64,000 nt of DNA from Klebsiella spallanzanii (GCF_902158555.1 NZ_CABGGS010000023.1:186001-250000); one strand, 5' to 3'; positions 53,678 through 63,245 are shown, counted from the stretch's first letter. Program-made: numbers and translations. Notes: generated by a model not told the origin, from the sequence alone.

Positions 53678-54166
53678 ATGGTCTGGATTGATTACGCCAT
53701 AATTGCGGTGATTGGTTTTTCCTCTTTGGTCAGCCTGATCCGCGGCTTTGTTCGTGAAGCTTTATCGCTGGTAACCTGGGGATGCGCTTTCTTTGTTGCC
53801 AGTCATTACTACACTTACCTGGCTGTCTGGTTCACGGGCTTTGAAGACGAACTGGTCCGAAATGGGATTGCTATCGCGATACTGTTTATCGCAACGCTTA
53901 TCGTCGGCGCTATCGTTAACTTTGTGATAGGTCAGCTGGTGGAAAAGACCGGCCTGTCGGGTACCGACAGGGTGTTAGGGATCTGCTTTGGCGCCCTGCG
54001 CGGTGTGCTAATCGTCTCAGCGATTCTGTTCTTTCTCGATAGCTTTACCAGTATGGCGAAGAGCGAAGACTGGCAAAAGTCTGAGCTTATCCCGCAGTTC
54101 AGTTTCGTTATCAGATGGTTTTTTGACTATCTGCAGAGCTCGTCAAGTTTCTTGCCCAAAGCATAA
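53678..54166 (+). CDS. cvpA: Membrane protein CvpA
   Basis: Inner-membrane protein of 162 residues with four hydrophobic spans, named for colicin V production; in enterobacteria it also affects envelope stress and bile tolerance. I start at the ATG at 53678 (MVWIDYAIIAVIGFSS), with GGGA six bases upstream and the E. coli length; the frame runs 40 codons further up through the PurR operator and is not coding there. It is the first gene of the PurR-repressed cvpA-purF operon; purF follows after 33 bp. Confidence 0.95.
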   Translation: MVWIDYAIIAVIGFSSLVSLIRGFVREALSLVTWGCAFFVASHYYTYLAVWFTGFEDELVRNGIAIAILFIATLIVGAIVNFVIGQLVEKTGLSGTDRVLGICFGALRGVLIVSAILFFLDSFTSMAKSEDWQKSELIPQFSFVIRWFFDYLQSSSSFLPKA

Positions 54167-54199
54167 GCGTTGGGATGTAGCTTAACGAGGAAAAGACGT

Positions 54200-55717
54200 A
54201 TGTGCGGTATTGTCGGTATCGCCGGTGTTATGCCGGTAAACCAGTCGATTTATGACGCGTTAACGGTGCTTCAGCATCGTGGCCAGGATGCCGCAGGCAT
54301 CATCACTATTGATGCGAACAACTGTTTTCGTTTGCGTAAGGCGAACGGGCTGGTGAGCGACGTGTTTGAAGCTCGCCATATGCAGCGTATGCAGGGCAAT
54401 ATGGGGATTGGTCACGTTCGTTACCCGACGGCGGGCAGCTCCAGCGCCTCCGAGGCTCAGCCTTTCTACGTCAACTCGCCGTACGGCATTACGTTGGCGC
54501 ACAATGGTAACCTGACTAACGCTCACGAGCTGCGTAAAAAGCTGTTTGAAGAAAAACGCCGCCATATCAACACCACCTCTGATTCTGAAATCCTGCTGAA
54601 TATCTTCGCCAGCGAACTGGATAACTTCCGCCACTATCCGCTGGAAGCAGACAACATTTTTGCGGCGATTGCCGCTACCAACCGCCAGATCCGCGGCGCT
54701 TACGCCTGCGTGGCGATGATTATCGGTCACGGTATGGTGGCCTTCCGCGACCCGAACGGCATCCGTCCGCTGGTGCTGGGTAAGCGCGATATCGGCGATG
54801 GTCGCACCGAGTATATGGTTGCTTCGGAAAGCGTGGCGCTGGATACGCTGGGCTTTGAGTTCCTGCGCGACGTGGCGCCTGGCGAAGCGGTGTATATCAC
54901 TGAAAAAGGCCAGCTGTTCACTCGCCAGTGCGCAGAGAACCCGGTCAGCAACCCATGCCTGTTCGAATACGTCTACTTTGCGCGTCCGGACTCCTTCATC
55001 GACAAAATTTCCGTCTATAGCGCCCGCGTGAACATGGGGACTAAGCTTGGCGAGAAAATTGCCCGTGAGTGGGAAGATCTCGATATTGACGTGGTGATCC
55101 CCATTCCGGAAACCTCCTGCGATATCGCGCTGGAAATCGCCCGTATCCTCGACAAACCGTATCGCCAGGGTTTTGTTAAAAACCGCTATGTTGGCCGCAC
55201 CTTTATCATGCCCGGCCAGCAGCTGCGCCGTAAGTCCGTGCGTCGTAAGCTCAATGCGAACCGCGCTGAGTTTCGCGGTAAGAACGTACTGCTGGTGGAT
55301 GATTCCATCGTCCGTGGCACCACGTCAGAACAGATTATCGAGATGGCGCGTGAAGCCGGAGCGAAAAAGGTCTATCTGGCCTCCGCCGCGCCGGAAATCC
55401 GCTTCCCGAACGTGTATGGCATCGACATGCCGACGGCCAATGAGCTGATTGCTCACGGCCGTGAAGTGGATGAGATTCGCCAGATCATCGGCGCAGATGG
55501 CCTGATTTTCCAGGATCTGGACGATCTGATTGATGCGGTTCGCGCTGAAAACCCGGATATTCAGCAGTTTGAATGCTCGGTGTTTAACGGTATCTACGTC
55601 ACCAAAGATGTTGATCAGCAGTATCTGGATTACCTTGATTCTTTGCGTAACGACGATGCGAAAGCGGTTCAGCTGCAGAACGAAGTCGAAAATTTAGAGA
55701 TGCATAACGAAGGGTAA
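54200..55717 (+). CDS. purF: Amidophosphoribosyltransferase
   Basis: Committed step of purine synthesis: PRPP plus glutamine to 5-phosphoribosylamine. The ATG at 54200 gives 505 residues as in E. coli and places the catalytic Cys at position 2 (MCGIVGIAG), needed for the Ntn glutaminase domain (about 1-235). The phosphoribosyltransferase domain follows with the PRPP loop [14 protein letters not shown] near residue 362. In-frame codons 30 bases upstream would bury the Cys and are rejected. In K-12 ubiX is next; here a sugar locus intervenes. Confidence 0.98.
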   Translation: MCGIVGIAGVMPVNQSIYDALTVLQHRGQDAAGIITIDANNCFRLRKANGLVSDVFEARHMQRMQGNMGIGHVRYPTAGSSSASEAQPFYVNSPYGITLAHNGNLTNAHELRKKLFEEKRRHINTTSDSEILLNIFASELDNFRHYPLEADNIFAAIAATNRQIRGAYACVAMIIGHGMVAFRDPNGIRPLVLGKRDIGDGRTEYMVASESVALDTLGFEFLRDVAPGEAVYITEKGQLFTRQCAENPVSNPCLFEYVYFARPDSFIDKISVYSARVNMGTKLGEKIAREWEDLDIDVVIPIPETSCDIALEIARILDKPYRQGFVKNRYVGRTFIMPGQQLRRKSVRRKLNANRAEFRGKNVLLVDDSIVRGTTSEQIIEMAREAGAKKVYLASAAPEIRFPNVYGIDMPTANELIAHGREVDEIRQIIGADGLIFQDLDDLIDAVRAENPDIQQFECSVFNGIYVTKDVDQQYLDYLDSLRNDDAKAVQLQNEVENLEMHNEG

Positions 55718-55729
55718 TTCCTTTGGCAG

Positions 55730-55763
55730 AAAAAGCCCGCGGTTGTGAGATCGCGGGCTTTTT
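55730..55763. terminator. Bidirectional terminator, purF / GH127 gene
   Basis: AAAAAGCCCGCG and CGCGGGCTTTTT form a perfect 12-bp stem around a ten-base loop, with A/T tails suited to both converging genes. Confidence 0.92.
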
Positions 55764-55768
55764 GGTTT

Positions 55769-57736
55769 TTAAGCCTCGTCGACCCAAATCCGCATTTCGC
55801 CTTCGCCGCGGTTGGCCCAGCTAAACCACGGAATAAAAGTTAAGATCTGTTTCTCTACCGCCGTCTGCCGATGGTCGAAGCTGTACAGCGGTTTATCCTG
55901 CTGGGCGGTCAGCACGCGAAGCCCTTCCGCTTGTAGCACGACTTTACCCTTCAGTACGCCAGTGCCCTGAATTTCTCGCAGCTCGCTCTCTTTTGGCAGC
56001 GACAGATTGTGCAGTTCGCTGCCGTTATCCACCTCTTCAAGACAGTAAACCAGCGGCCCGCGCTGAATAGCGACTTTACCTGCGTTGTGGCGCACCAACG
56101 GGTTGGCGTAGACGCGACGGATGGTCATCGGCAGATGCAGCGTAATGACGTCTCCTTGTTGCCACTGACGAGTGATATGCAGATAGCCTTTCAGTTGGTC
56201 GCCCTGTGCTTTTTCGCCGTTAACGAGCACCTCTGGGGCTTCACACCATTCAGGTAGACGCAGAGCCAGAGTATGTCGAATGGCCTGCGGGTTACTGAAG
56301 GTAATATTAACTTCTTCATCCCACGGGTAGTTACCGCTGATTTTCAGCGCCAGCGGCTGGTCGTTAATGGTGAACTGGGCTTCGCTTCCGGCGTAGAAAT
56401 TGATAAATAGCGCGTCCTGGCGCGGGGTAAAAAGGTAGTGACCAATAGCGACCAGCGTGCGTGCGATGTTTGGCGGGCAACAGGCGCAGCCGAACCAGCG
56501 CTGGCGAACGGGCTTGATATGGTCGTAAATATGGTTATGCGGGATGCTCTTGGGGTGAGTTTCCAGCGGGTTAACGTAGAAGAAATGCTTACCGTCCAGC
56601 GCCATCCCGCCGAGTACCGTATTGTAGAAAGCGCGCTCCATGACATCGGCATAATGCGCGTCGCCTTCCATTTCCAGCATCCGGCGGGCGAACATCATCA
56701 GGCCAATTGAAGCGCAGCTTTCGCCGTAAGCGGTATCGTTAGGCAGATCGTAATCGCTGGTAAAGGCTTCGCCGATCCCCTGCGAGCCGATGCCGCCGGT
56801 AATGTACATCCGGCGCTGGACCGTATTGTTCCAGATCCGCAGGCAGGTCTGGCGTTTCTCCTCGTCATTGGTCATGCGGGCGATATGCGCCAGGCCGGTC
56901 ATCAGATAAACCGACCGTACTGCATGACCAACCGCTTCACTCTGTTCGGAGAGCGGCTTGTGCGCGTGAGTGTAAGTTTTATCTTTTATCATCCCCGGCC
57001 AGGCATCGCCCCAGCCGATCCAGTGTCGGGTGCCGCCACGTTTTTCGAACTCAATATCGTAATAGTAAGGCTGCTTACCGCGTTCTTCGACGAAGAAGCA
57101 GGCCAGCGCCTGATAGCGGGGCTCCTGGGTGACTTCATACAGGCGCATTAGCGCCAGCTCGATTTCCGGATGCCCCGGATAGCCGCGAATCTGGCCGGGT
57201 TTTGGACCGAAAACGGTATCAATGTAATCGGCGAAGCGGCAGGAGATTTCCAGCAGCCGACGTTTTCCCGTGGCGTTATAAAAAGCGACCGCCGCTTCAA
57301 AAAGATGTCCGGCACAGTAAAGTTCGTGACATTCCGCAAGGTTAGTCCAGCGTTGGCCCGGCTCTTTGACGGTGTACCAGGTATTGAGATAGCCATCTTC
57401 ACACTGCGCCTGCGCCAGCAGTTCAATCACTTCATCGGCGGTCTGTTCCAGAACTGTGTCAGGCTTCTGGCTCAAGGACCAGGCGACCGCCTCCAGCCAT
57501 TTGGTGACATCACTATCCTGAAAAACCATACCGTAAAATTGGCCATCCTCTAATCCCGCAGCAATGCGGTAGTTAGCCAGCGCATGGCTTGGCTCCGCGT
57601 CAGGAATGTTGTCGTTAAGCGCTTCCCACTGATAGGGGATGACGACATCGCGAATCAGACGCTGATACTCCCCCAGGAAAGGGTCGGTAACGGTAATTCG
57701 GTTCAGGTCGGCTTCAATTACTTCAGACTGCATCAT
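55769..57736 (-). CDS. GH127 beta-L-arabinofuranosidase
   Basis: Cytoplasmic (no signal peptide) retaining glycosidase of family GH127, 655 residues, close to Bifidobacterium HypBA1 (658). The zinc-thiolate active site is readable: GEAF with Glu323, GESC with Glu339 and Cys341, and CACCPPN with Cys417, Cys419 and Cys420; HypBA1 uses Glu322, Glu338, Cys340, Cys417 and Cys418, so only a one- to two-residue offset. An all-helical barrel is followed by beta-rich domains from about 435. GAGG lies five bases before the ATG. It releases L-arabinofuranose from beta-linked oligosaccharides in characterised relatives. It is co-transcribed with the upstream GPH transporter (gap 7 bp). Confidence 0.9.
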   Translation of the reverse strand: MMQSEVIEADLNRITVTDPFLGEYQRLIRDVVIPYQWEALNDNIPDAEPSHALANYRIAAGLEDGQFYGMVFQDSDVTKWLEAVAWSLSQKPDTVLEQTADEVIELLAQAQCEDGYLNTWYTVKEPGQRWTNLAECHELYCAGHLFEAAVAFYNATGKRRLLEISCRFADYIDTVFGPKPGQIRGYPGHPEIELALMRLYEVTQEPRYQALACFFVEERGKQPYYYDIEFEKRGGTRHWIGWGDAWPGMIKDKTYTHAHKPLSEQSEAVGHAVRSVYLMTGLAHIARMTNDEEKRQTCLRIWNNTVQRRMYITGGIGSQGIGEAFTSDYDLPNDTAYGESCASIGLMMFARRMLEMEGDAHYADVMERAFYNTVLGGMALDGKHFFYVNPLETHPKSIPHNHIYDHIKPVRQRWFGCACCPPNIARTLVAIGHYLFTPRQDALFINFYAGSEAQFTINDQPLALKISGNYPWDEEVNITFSNPQAIRHTLALRLPEWCEAPEVLVNGEKAQGDQLKGYLHITRQWQQGDVITLHLPMTIRRVYANPLVRHNAGKVAIQRGPLVYCLEEVDNGSELHNLSLPKESELREIQGTGVLKGKVVLQAEGLRVLTAQQDKPLYSFDHRQTAVEKQILTFIPWFSWANRGEGEMRIWVDEA

Positions 57737-57743
57737 GTTTACC

Positions 57744-59147
57744 TCAGGAGATTTGACTATGTCTTTGGTGAAGATCGGTAGAGATACGTTTCATCATTGG
57801 GCCATTCAGGCGGCACTTCAGCAGGCACAGAGCCAGCACCAGATGGAAAATTGCTGGTACGACGCTTTGTAGCAGAGTGATGCCCTGAATCGAGGCGGCG
57901 GTCTGGTTTTCCAGACCAGGGCGGTAGGCGACCAAAATCAGCAGCAGGCTGATGATGCCGCCGGAGGAGGCCCAGGAGAGCTTGATGAAAAAGAGGTTAA
58001 AAGCGAAGTTCATCCCGGAAGATCGCACGCCGTTCTTCCATTCGCCGTAGTCATCGGCGAAGGCCATAATCGAGAAGTGCAGCGGCAGGGTGAAACCAAG
58101 CACGATATTGTTAATCAGGATACAGACCAGCCATAGCGTCTGGTGCTGCGGCCCGGTCGGCAGGAACCACATCGCCAGGCCGAAAACAACCAGCACCAGA
58201 TTGGTGTGGAAGTACAGCTTGACCATATCGACGCGACGGGAAAGCGGGTTGACGATCACCGCGCCGATAATCGCTGCCAGCGTGACGATGGCAAAAAACA
58301 GCGACATAAAGCCAGCGCTGCCCTGTAGCGCATAGGAGATGAAGTACATATAGCCGCCGCCGCGGATACACAGAATATTCACCAGCAGGAAGGACATCAC
58401 CAGCATCATGAGCAATTGGTCGTTCTTGCGCAGCCCTTGCAGATGCTGGCGCAAAGTGAACTTCCCGGCCAGCGACAAAGGCACGCGCTCTTTGACCCAG
58501 AAAAAGCACAGTAAAAACAATACCGCGCCAATCCCGCACAGTACGGTCACGCCATACTGGTAACCTTTGGCCAGATTGCCCTGACCAAAGAATTCGACCA
58601 TCCACGGTAGCCCAACAGAGACCAGGAATCCGGCGATACCGCTTAAGACAAAGCGCCATGACTGGCAGGACATGACCTGATCGTGACGGTTGGTCATGGC
58701 GTTAATCAGCGCGCAGTAGGGGACGTTGTTGGCGGTATAGCCTACTGAGAGCAGGAAGTAGGTACCGAAGGCCCAGGCAATTTTCATGTTCGGGCTCATG
58801 TCCGGCACGGTAAACGTCAGGATCCCGATAACCGCGAGCGGAACGGCAGTCCATAGCTGCCACGGGCGAAAACGACCCCAGCGGCTGCGGGTCCTGTCAG
58901 CGATAACGCCCATAACCGGGTCAGACACCGCATCAACAATTCTCAGAGTAAAAAACATGACACCGACGATGGCCGGGCTAAGGCCAAATACATCGGTGTA
59001 GAAAAAAAGCAGAAAGCCGCTGATCAAATCAGAGATGCAGTGCCCACCAGCATCTCCCAGCCCATAGCCTATTTTTTCGCGGGTGGAGAGCGTTTCGCCC
59101 GCATCAACTATCCGCACATCAGTGTCCAGATTATCGGCAGTAGCCAT
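57744..59147 (-). CDS. GPH-family (MelB-like) sugar:cation symporter
   Basis: Glycoside-pentoside-hexuronide symporter, 467 residues, about 12 spans. The start at ATG 59147 has AAGGA six bases upstream; the TTG at 59153 is less likely. Family signatures: [16 protein letters not shown] with [14 protein letters not shown] near residues 30-60, the cation-site region [26 protein letters not shown] (span 2 and following loop) and [16 protein letters not shown] near residue 370. Conserved Asp of span 2 (DAVSDP) suggests Na+ or H+ coupling. Its partner GH127 implies uptake of an intact arabinoside-type oligosaccharide. First gene of the minus-strand unit. Confidence 0.9.
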   Translation of the reverse strand: MATADNLDTDVRIVDAGETLSTREKIGYGLGDAGGHCISDLISGFLLFFYTDVFGLSPAIVGVMFFTLRIVDAVSDPVMGVIADRTRSRWGRFRPWQLWTAVPLAVIGILTFTVPDMSPNMKIAWAFGTYFLLSVGYTANNVPYCALINAMTNRHDQVMSCQSWRFVLSGIAGFLVSVGLPWMVEFFGQGNLAKGYQYGVTVLCGIGAVLFLLCFFWVKERVPLSLAGKFTLRQHLQGLRKNDQLLMMLVMSFLLVNILCIRGGGYMYFISYALQGSAGFMSLFFAIVTLAAIIGAVIVNPLSRRVDMVKLYFHTNLVLVVFGLAMWFLPTGPQHQTLWLVCILINNIVLGFTLPLHFSIMAFADDYGEWKNGVRSSGMNFAFNLFFIKLSWASSGGIISLLLILVAYRPGLENQTAASIQGITLLQSVVPAIFHLVLALCLLKCRLNGPMMKRISTDLHQRHSQIS

Positions 59148-59423
59148 AATCAATCCTTATTTTCTTAGCAGGGGGTAAGAGTTCAAAAGTCATTACGACG
59201 AATCTCTGACTATTTTTAGTAAACTTGTTTCGTCGAGAAGCGTAGATCTGATCCAGTCATGCTGTACACGTCTTGCTTTTAGGCTTGTGATTACGATCTT
59301 TATTTTTACTATAAATAATTTTTTAATGCCGATCTTGATCACAATTAGCCGTGTGTAAAGCGATTTCATTTTCATTTTTTGGATAAACTAACCTTAATTT
59401 CTACGAGAGAAGGTCAGGGTGAA
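59148..59423. promoter_or_regulatory. Divergent control region of the GH127 / ROK locus
   Basis: 276 bp, AT-rich. A CRP-like 22-mer at 59325-59346 (AATGCCGATC ... GATCACAATT) agrees with the consensus at 16 positions by my count. A partly palindromic TGTAAAGCGATTTCA at 59354-59368 is a candidate operator for the local LacI-type regulator. CGACGAA near 59197 and TTCGTCG near 59229 form a spaced inverted repeat closer to the transporter gene. Confidence 0.4.
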
Positions 59424-60335
59424 ATGCATTTAGGAATGGATATCGGCGGCACAAAAATTGAAACTGTTGTGCTGGATAGCTCGGGTTCCGTGGTCTGGCA
59501 GCAGCGGGTTTCGACGCCGAAAGCGAGCTTTGAACAGTTCTTGCAGGGCGTCATTGGCGAAGTACAGCGGGCGCAGGATAAAGCAGGAGAAAAGATCAGC
59601 CTGGGTATCGGTTTACCGGGGGCGATTGAAGCGGATTCTTGTTTAGTAAAAAATTCAAACATACAGGTTGTTAATGGCCACCCGCTGCGTGATATCCTGA
59701 GCAATTATTTTGCTCAGCCGGTTGCGGTGGTTAACGATGCCAACTGTTTTGCGCTCTCTGAAGCGATAGATGGCAGCGGTACCGGTCACGAAGTCGTATT
59801 TGGGGCAATACTCGGTACCGGCTGCGGTGGTGGCGTAGTCGTTCATCAACGTTTATTAACGGGGCCGAATGCTTGTAGCGGCGAATGGGGACATAATCCT
59901 TTGCCGCACTATTCGGTTGAAAAAGACGGGCCCTCGCATCTGTGTTACTGCGGCCAGCATAACTGCGTGGAGTCGTTCATTTCCGGTAGCGGGCTGGCAC
60001 GACAGTTTCGCTTGTTAAACGAGGGGGCCGGAACCGCCGAAGATCTGGTGCGGCGGATGCGTGAAGGGGGTCCTGAAGCGATCCTTCTGTGGCGTCGCTT
60101 CCGCAATCAAGTGGCGCGCGCTTTCGCCAATATTGTCAACGCGATCGATCCTGATGTGATTGTGATAGGTGGAGGGCTTTCGGGCGTGAGTGAGCTATAT
60201 AGCGATTTATCGGCTGAGATGGCACAGTACGTATTTGGTGGGCGCTGCGTAACGCCAGTTCTGGCGGCGAAGCATGGAGACAGCAGCGGCGTACGCGGTG
60301 CCGCATGGGCTGGAGAGCAGGCGCTGAAAGGATAA
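59424..60335 (+). CDS. ROK-family sugar kinase, Mak (fructokinase)-like
   Basis: ATP-dependent hexose kinase of the ROK family, 303 residues from ATG 59424, the E. coli Mak length; the TTG at 59379 would add 15 residues with no counterpart. Features: ATP-binding MDIGGTKIE (residues 5-13), catalytic Asp in NDANCFALSEA (about 103), GTGCGGGVV, and the ROK zinc site GEWGHNPLP ... CYCGQHNCVESF (about 153-190). It resembles E. coli Mak through to the end (AKHGDSSGVRGAAW), so fructose or mannose is the expected substrate, which does not match an arabinosidase. First gene of the plus-strand unit; the LacI gene follows after 38 bp. Confidence 0.88.
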   Translation: MHLGMDIGGTKIETVVLDSSGSVVWQQRVSTPKASFEQFLQGVIGEVQRAQDKAGEKISLGIGLPGAIEADSCLVKNSNIQVVNGHPLRDILSNYFAQPVAVVNDANCFALSEAIDGSGTGHEVVFGAILGTGCGGGVVVHQRLLTGPNACSGEWGHNPLPHYSVEKDGPSHLCYCGQHNCVESFISGSGLARQFRLLNEGAGTAEDLVRRMREGGPEAILLWRRFRNQVARAFANIVNAIDPDVIVIGGGLSGVSELYSDLSAEMAQYVFGGRCVTPVLAAKHGDSSGVRGAAWAGEQALKG

Positions 60336-60373
60336 TCGGCATAAATCCCGTAAAACAGGTGAAAACGAACGGA

Positions 60374-61369
60374 ATGGCAAAAAAGACCAGAATTAAAGAT
60401 ATTGCGACGGCCTGCGGCGTTTCGATTGCCGCGGTCTCCAGGGCATTGAAGGGGCAGCCGGGGCTTAGCGAAGAGACTCGCCAGCGGATCCTGTCGATAG
60501 CGGAAGCAGAAGGTTATGATTTTACCCGCTTGCGCAGCGGGCGTATCAAGCGCCTGCTTTTTCTGCTGCACCGGGAACACAATATCGCTAGCGCGTTGCC
60601 GTTCTATTCGACCGTGATGCTCGGCGTGGCTGATGCCTGTAGAGAAAACGAAATTGCCATGAGCTTCCAGCCCATTGGTCCAGGAGATTCAGTTGGCGAG
60701 CTGATTAATTTGCATCAACCGGATGCGCTGATCTGTGCGGGCTATCTGGAAGCTGAGGTTCTGGCGGAGCTAAGGAAAACAGCATTACCTGTCGCCCTGG
60801 TCGACCTGTGGGCGGCGGATTTCCCGTGCGTGAATCCTGATAACTATCACGGCGGTTTTGTTGCCACTCGCCACCTGCTGGAACAGGGAAGAAAGCGCAT
60901 TGCTTTGCTGGGCCATTCGCAGCGTCATTACAGTATTCGCCAGCGCACTGAGGGCTATCAGCAGGCGCTGTTTGATGCCGGAATCTCTCTTTCTGCGGAT
61001 TATCGGGTCGAGGTTCCGCCGGTCAAGGAGATAGAACAGGCGCTGGTGGAAGGTATGGAGAAGCTGCTGGCGCTGCCGCAGCCGCCGGATGCTATCTTTG
61101 CTTATAACGATATGGCGGCGTTGGTGGCCATGCGGGTCTGCGCACGCAAGGGGATCAAGGTTCCGGAAGAGATGGCGATTGTCGGTTTTGATGATATTGA
61201 AGCCGCTGCCTGGGCATACCCGCCGTTAACCACGGTGGCTATTGATAAGCGTGAACTTGGTCGCGATGCGTTTCGCCTTTTACTGAGCGATGAGGGTGAG
61301 AGAAACCTGCTTTTGCCGGTACGGCTGGTGGTTCGTGAAAGCTCGTTGCGGTTGCGTCCGGAAGCATAA
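60374..61369 (+). CDS. LacI/GalR-family repressor of the sugar locus
   Basis: 331 residues from ATG 60374. The N-terminal LacI helix-turn-helix (RIKDIATACGVSIAAVSRALKG, about residues 6-27, split here as IKDIATACGVSIAAVSRAL) with hinge region to about 60 is followed by a periplasmic-binding-protein-like sensor domain (VGFDDIEAAAWAYPPLTTV near 275). The frame upstream overlaps the kinase and is not LacI-like. By position it should control the GH127-GPH and ROK genes in response to a sugar from that pathway. It is 41 bp from ubiX on the same strand, so readthrough into ubiX is possible. Confidence 0.9.
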   Translation: MAKKTRIKDIATACGVSIAAVSRALKGQPGLSEETRQRILSIAEAEGYDFTRLRSGRIKRLLFLLHREHNIASALPFYSTVMLGVADACRENEIAMSFQPIGPGDSVGELINLHQPDALICAGYLEAEVLAELRKTALPVALVDLWAADFPCVNPDNYHGGFVATRHLLEQGRKRIALLGHSQRHYSIRQRTEGYQQALFDAGISLSADYRVEVPPVKEIEQALVEGMEKLLALPQPPDAIFAYNDMAALVAMRVCARKGIKVPEEMAIVGFDDIEAAAWAYPPLTTVAIDKRELGRDAFRLLLSDEGERNLLLPVRLVVRESSLRLRPEA

Positions 61370-61410
61370 TCCGGCAAAGTCTGCGCCATTGTGTGAAGGG
61401 GGCAATCATC

Positions 61411-61980
61411 GTGAAGCGACTCATTATTGGTATTTCCGGCGCCAGCGGCGCAGTTTATGGCGTGCGGTTGCTCCAGGTTTTGCGCGATGTTCCAGAGGTT
61501 GAAACTCACCTTATTTTAAGCCAGGCCGGGCGGCAGACGCTGGCGCTTGAGACGGATTATTCACTGCGTGAGGTGCAGGCGCTAGCCGATGTGGTGCACG
61601 ATGCTCGCGATATCGCTGCCAGCATCTCTTCCGGCTCTTTTAAAACCGCCGGAATGGTGATACTGCCGTGCTCAATGAAAACCCTTTCCGGCATTGTTCA
61701 TAGCTATACCGATGGTCTGCTGACCAGAGCCGCGGACGTGGTGCTCAAAGAGCGGCGCCCGCTGGTGCTGTGCGTGCGGGAAACGCCGTTCCACCTTGGC
61801 CATTTGCGTCTGTTGGTTCAGGCTGCGGAAATGGGGGCGGTGATTATGCCGCCGGTTCCTGCGTTCTATCATCGTCCGCAAACGCTCGATGATGTGATTA
61901 ACCAGACGGTCAATCGCGTTATCGATCAGTTTGATATCTCACTTCCGGAAGACCTCTTTACCCGCTGGCAGGGTGTGTAG
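61411..61980 (+). CDS. ubiX: Flavin prenyltransferase UbiX
   Basis: Attaches dimethylallyl to FMN to make prenyl-FMN, the cofactor of the UbiD decarboxylase in ubiquinone synthesis. 189 residues from GTG 61411 (VKRLIIGISGASGAVYG), the E. coli length, with AGGGGG nine bases upstream; the GTG at 61393 would add six residues. FMN-binding GISGASGA (residues 7-14), SSGSF, PCSMKT and the C-terminal MPPVPAFYHRP are intact. A perfect inverted repeat two bases after the stop is better read as an NtrC site. Confidence 0.95.
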   Translation: MKRLIIGISGASGAVYGVRLLQVLRDVPEVETHLILSQAGRQTLALETDYSLREVQALADVVHDARDIAASISSGSFKTAGMVILPCSMKTLSGIVHSYTDGLLTRAADVVLKERRPLVLCVRETPFHLGHLRLLVQAAEMGAVIMPPVPAFYHRPQTLDDVINQTVNRVIDQFDISLPEDLFTRWQGV

Positions 61981-61982
61981 GG

Positions 61983-62029
61983 CGCACTAACATAGTGCGC
62001 TATCTTCACAATTGCGCTCCTGCAGTGCA
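61983..62029 (+). promoter_or_regulatory. Tandem NtrC sites upstream of argT
   Basis: CGCACTA-ACA-TAGTGCG (61983-61999) and TGCGCTC-CTG-CAGTGCA (62013-62029) fit the NtrC dyad TGCACYA-N3-TRGTGCA; centres are 30 bp apart, about three helical turns. They lie about 165-195 bp upstream of the sigma-54 promoter, a normal enhancer distance. Confidence 0.72.
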
Positions 62030-62184
62030 ATTTTGTCGCCTCGATCAAATCCTCAACATTTAATTTGTTTTTTTGCGCTCCGGTACTGCGGTTTATCCAC
62101 TATTGCTGGTATCTTCCCTTTTAAGACAAACTTGCAACCTTTATTTAACAAATTTAACGCCGTTTCCAGCACGCACTGAGAAAA

Positions 62185-62200
62185 TGGCATAAAACGTGCA
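62185..62200 (+). promoter_or_regulatory. Sigma-54 promoter of argT
   Basis: TGGCAT-AAAAC-GTGCA gives GG and GC ten bases apart, the -24/-12 signature. It sits 72 bases before the argT start. E. coli and Salmonella argT are known nitrogen-regulated sigma-54 genes. Confidence 0.78.
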
Positions 62201-62271
62201 AGATTTTGTCGGCAGCACAAATAACAAGACAACGCATCGCATAACAACATCACGACACTTAAGGGTAACCT

Positions 62272-63054
62272 ATGAAGAAGACGGTCCTGGCTCTCTCTTT
62301 AATGATGGGAATTTGCAGCGCATCCAGCGCATTCGCCGCGCTGCCGCAGAGTATTCGCATTGGCACCGACGCCACCTACGCACCTTTTTCCTCTAAGGAT
62401 GCAAAAGGGGATTTCGTGGGTTTTGACATTGATTTAGGTAATGAACTCTGTTCGCGTATCAAAGTGAAATGTACCTGGGTAGGCAGCGATTTTGACTCCC
62501 TGATCCCGTCGCTGAAGGCGAAGAAAATCGACGCCATCATCTCTTCGCTGTCGATTACTGAGAAACGCCAGCAGGAAATCGCGTTTTCTGACAAGCTCTA
62601 CGCGGCTGACTCCCGCCTGATTGCTGCCAAAGGCTCGCCGATTCAGCCGACCCTGGAATCCCTGAAGGGTAAACATGTTGGCGTACTCCAGGGCTCCACG
62701 CAGGAAGCCTACGGTAATGAACGCTGGCGTAGTCACGGCGTGGATGTCGTGGCTTATCAGAACCAGGACTTAATCTACTCCGATCTTGCTGCAGGCCGTC
62801 TGGACGCCGCATTGCAGGATGAAGTGGCCGCCAGTGAAGGCTTCCTCAAGCAGCCTGCCGGTAAAGATTTTGCATTTGCCGGTCCTTCCGTGAAAGACAA
62901 AAAATTCTTTGGTGATGGTACCGGCATCGGCCTGCGTAAGGACGATAGCGAGCTGAAAGCGGCTTTTGATAAAGCGCTGGCTGATATTCGCAAAGACGGA
63001 ACCTACGACAAAATGGCGAAGAAATATTTCGACTTCAACGTTTACGGTGACTAA
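62272..63054 (+). CDS. argT: Lysine/arginine/ornithine-binding periplasmic protein
   Basis: Periplasmic solute-binding protein (LAO protein) that delivers basic amino acids to the HisQMP ABC transporter. 260 residues as in E. coli. Signal peptide ends SSAFA before [11 protein letters not shown]. Ligand-loop sequence [33 protein letters not shown] and the hinge [13 protein letters not shown] are conserved with HisJ, its paralogue next door. The Ntr-type promoter upstream indicates expression under nitrogen limitation. Confidence 0.97.
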   Translation: MKKTVLALSLMMGICSASSAFAALPQSIRIGTDATYAPFSSKDAKGDFVGFDIDLGNELCSRIKVKCTWVGSDFDSLIPSLKAKKIDAIISSLSITEKRQQEIAFSDKLYAADSRLIAAKGSPIQPTLESLKGKHVGVLQGSTQEAYGNERWRSHGVDVVAYQNQDLIYSDLAAGRLDAALQDEVAASEGFLKQPAGKDFAFAGPSVKDKKFFGDGTGIGLRKDDSELKAAFDKALADIRKDGTYDKMAKKYFDFNVYGD

Positions 63055-63059
63055 GACGC

Positions 63060-63086
63060 CAGCTGGCCCGGATTCCGGGCCAGCTG
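63060..63086 (+). terminator. Long perfect hairpin after argT
   Basis: CAGCTGGCCCGGA and its exact complement form a 13-bp arm pair around a single base (effectively an 11-bp stem with a five-base loop). Only ATCTATTTCTG follows, so it may limit readthrough into hisJ or stabilise argT mRNA rather than fully terminate. Confidence 0.65.
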
Positions 63087-63096
63087 CATCTATTTC

Positions 63097-63143
63097 TGCC
63101 CATTATTGGTGCATTTGCACTTTATGTGGATCAATTTGGTGCA
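63097..63143 (+). promoter_or_regulatory. Tandem NtrC-like sites upstream of hisJ
   Basis: TGCCCAT-TAT-TGGTGCA (63097-63113) and TGGATCA-ATT-TGGTGCA (63127-63143) each have a perfect right half and a weaker left half of the NtrC dyad; centres again 30 bp apart, 112-142 bp upstream of the candidate -24 element. Confidence 0.6.
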
Positions 63144-63245
63144 AAAAAGTGAGCGCGGCATGATAAAAAGTGCATAGTTAAGCGTTTCAGATGCGAAAAA
63201 ATTTGCTTTCCGGCGCAGAATGTTTTGCCTTACCGGGGCGAATAA

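Noticed and set aside
61982-62000. Perfect inverted repeat after ubiX as an intrinsic terminator
   Set aside because: No T-tract follows, and its internal sequence and spacing to a second dyad fit an NtrC site better.
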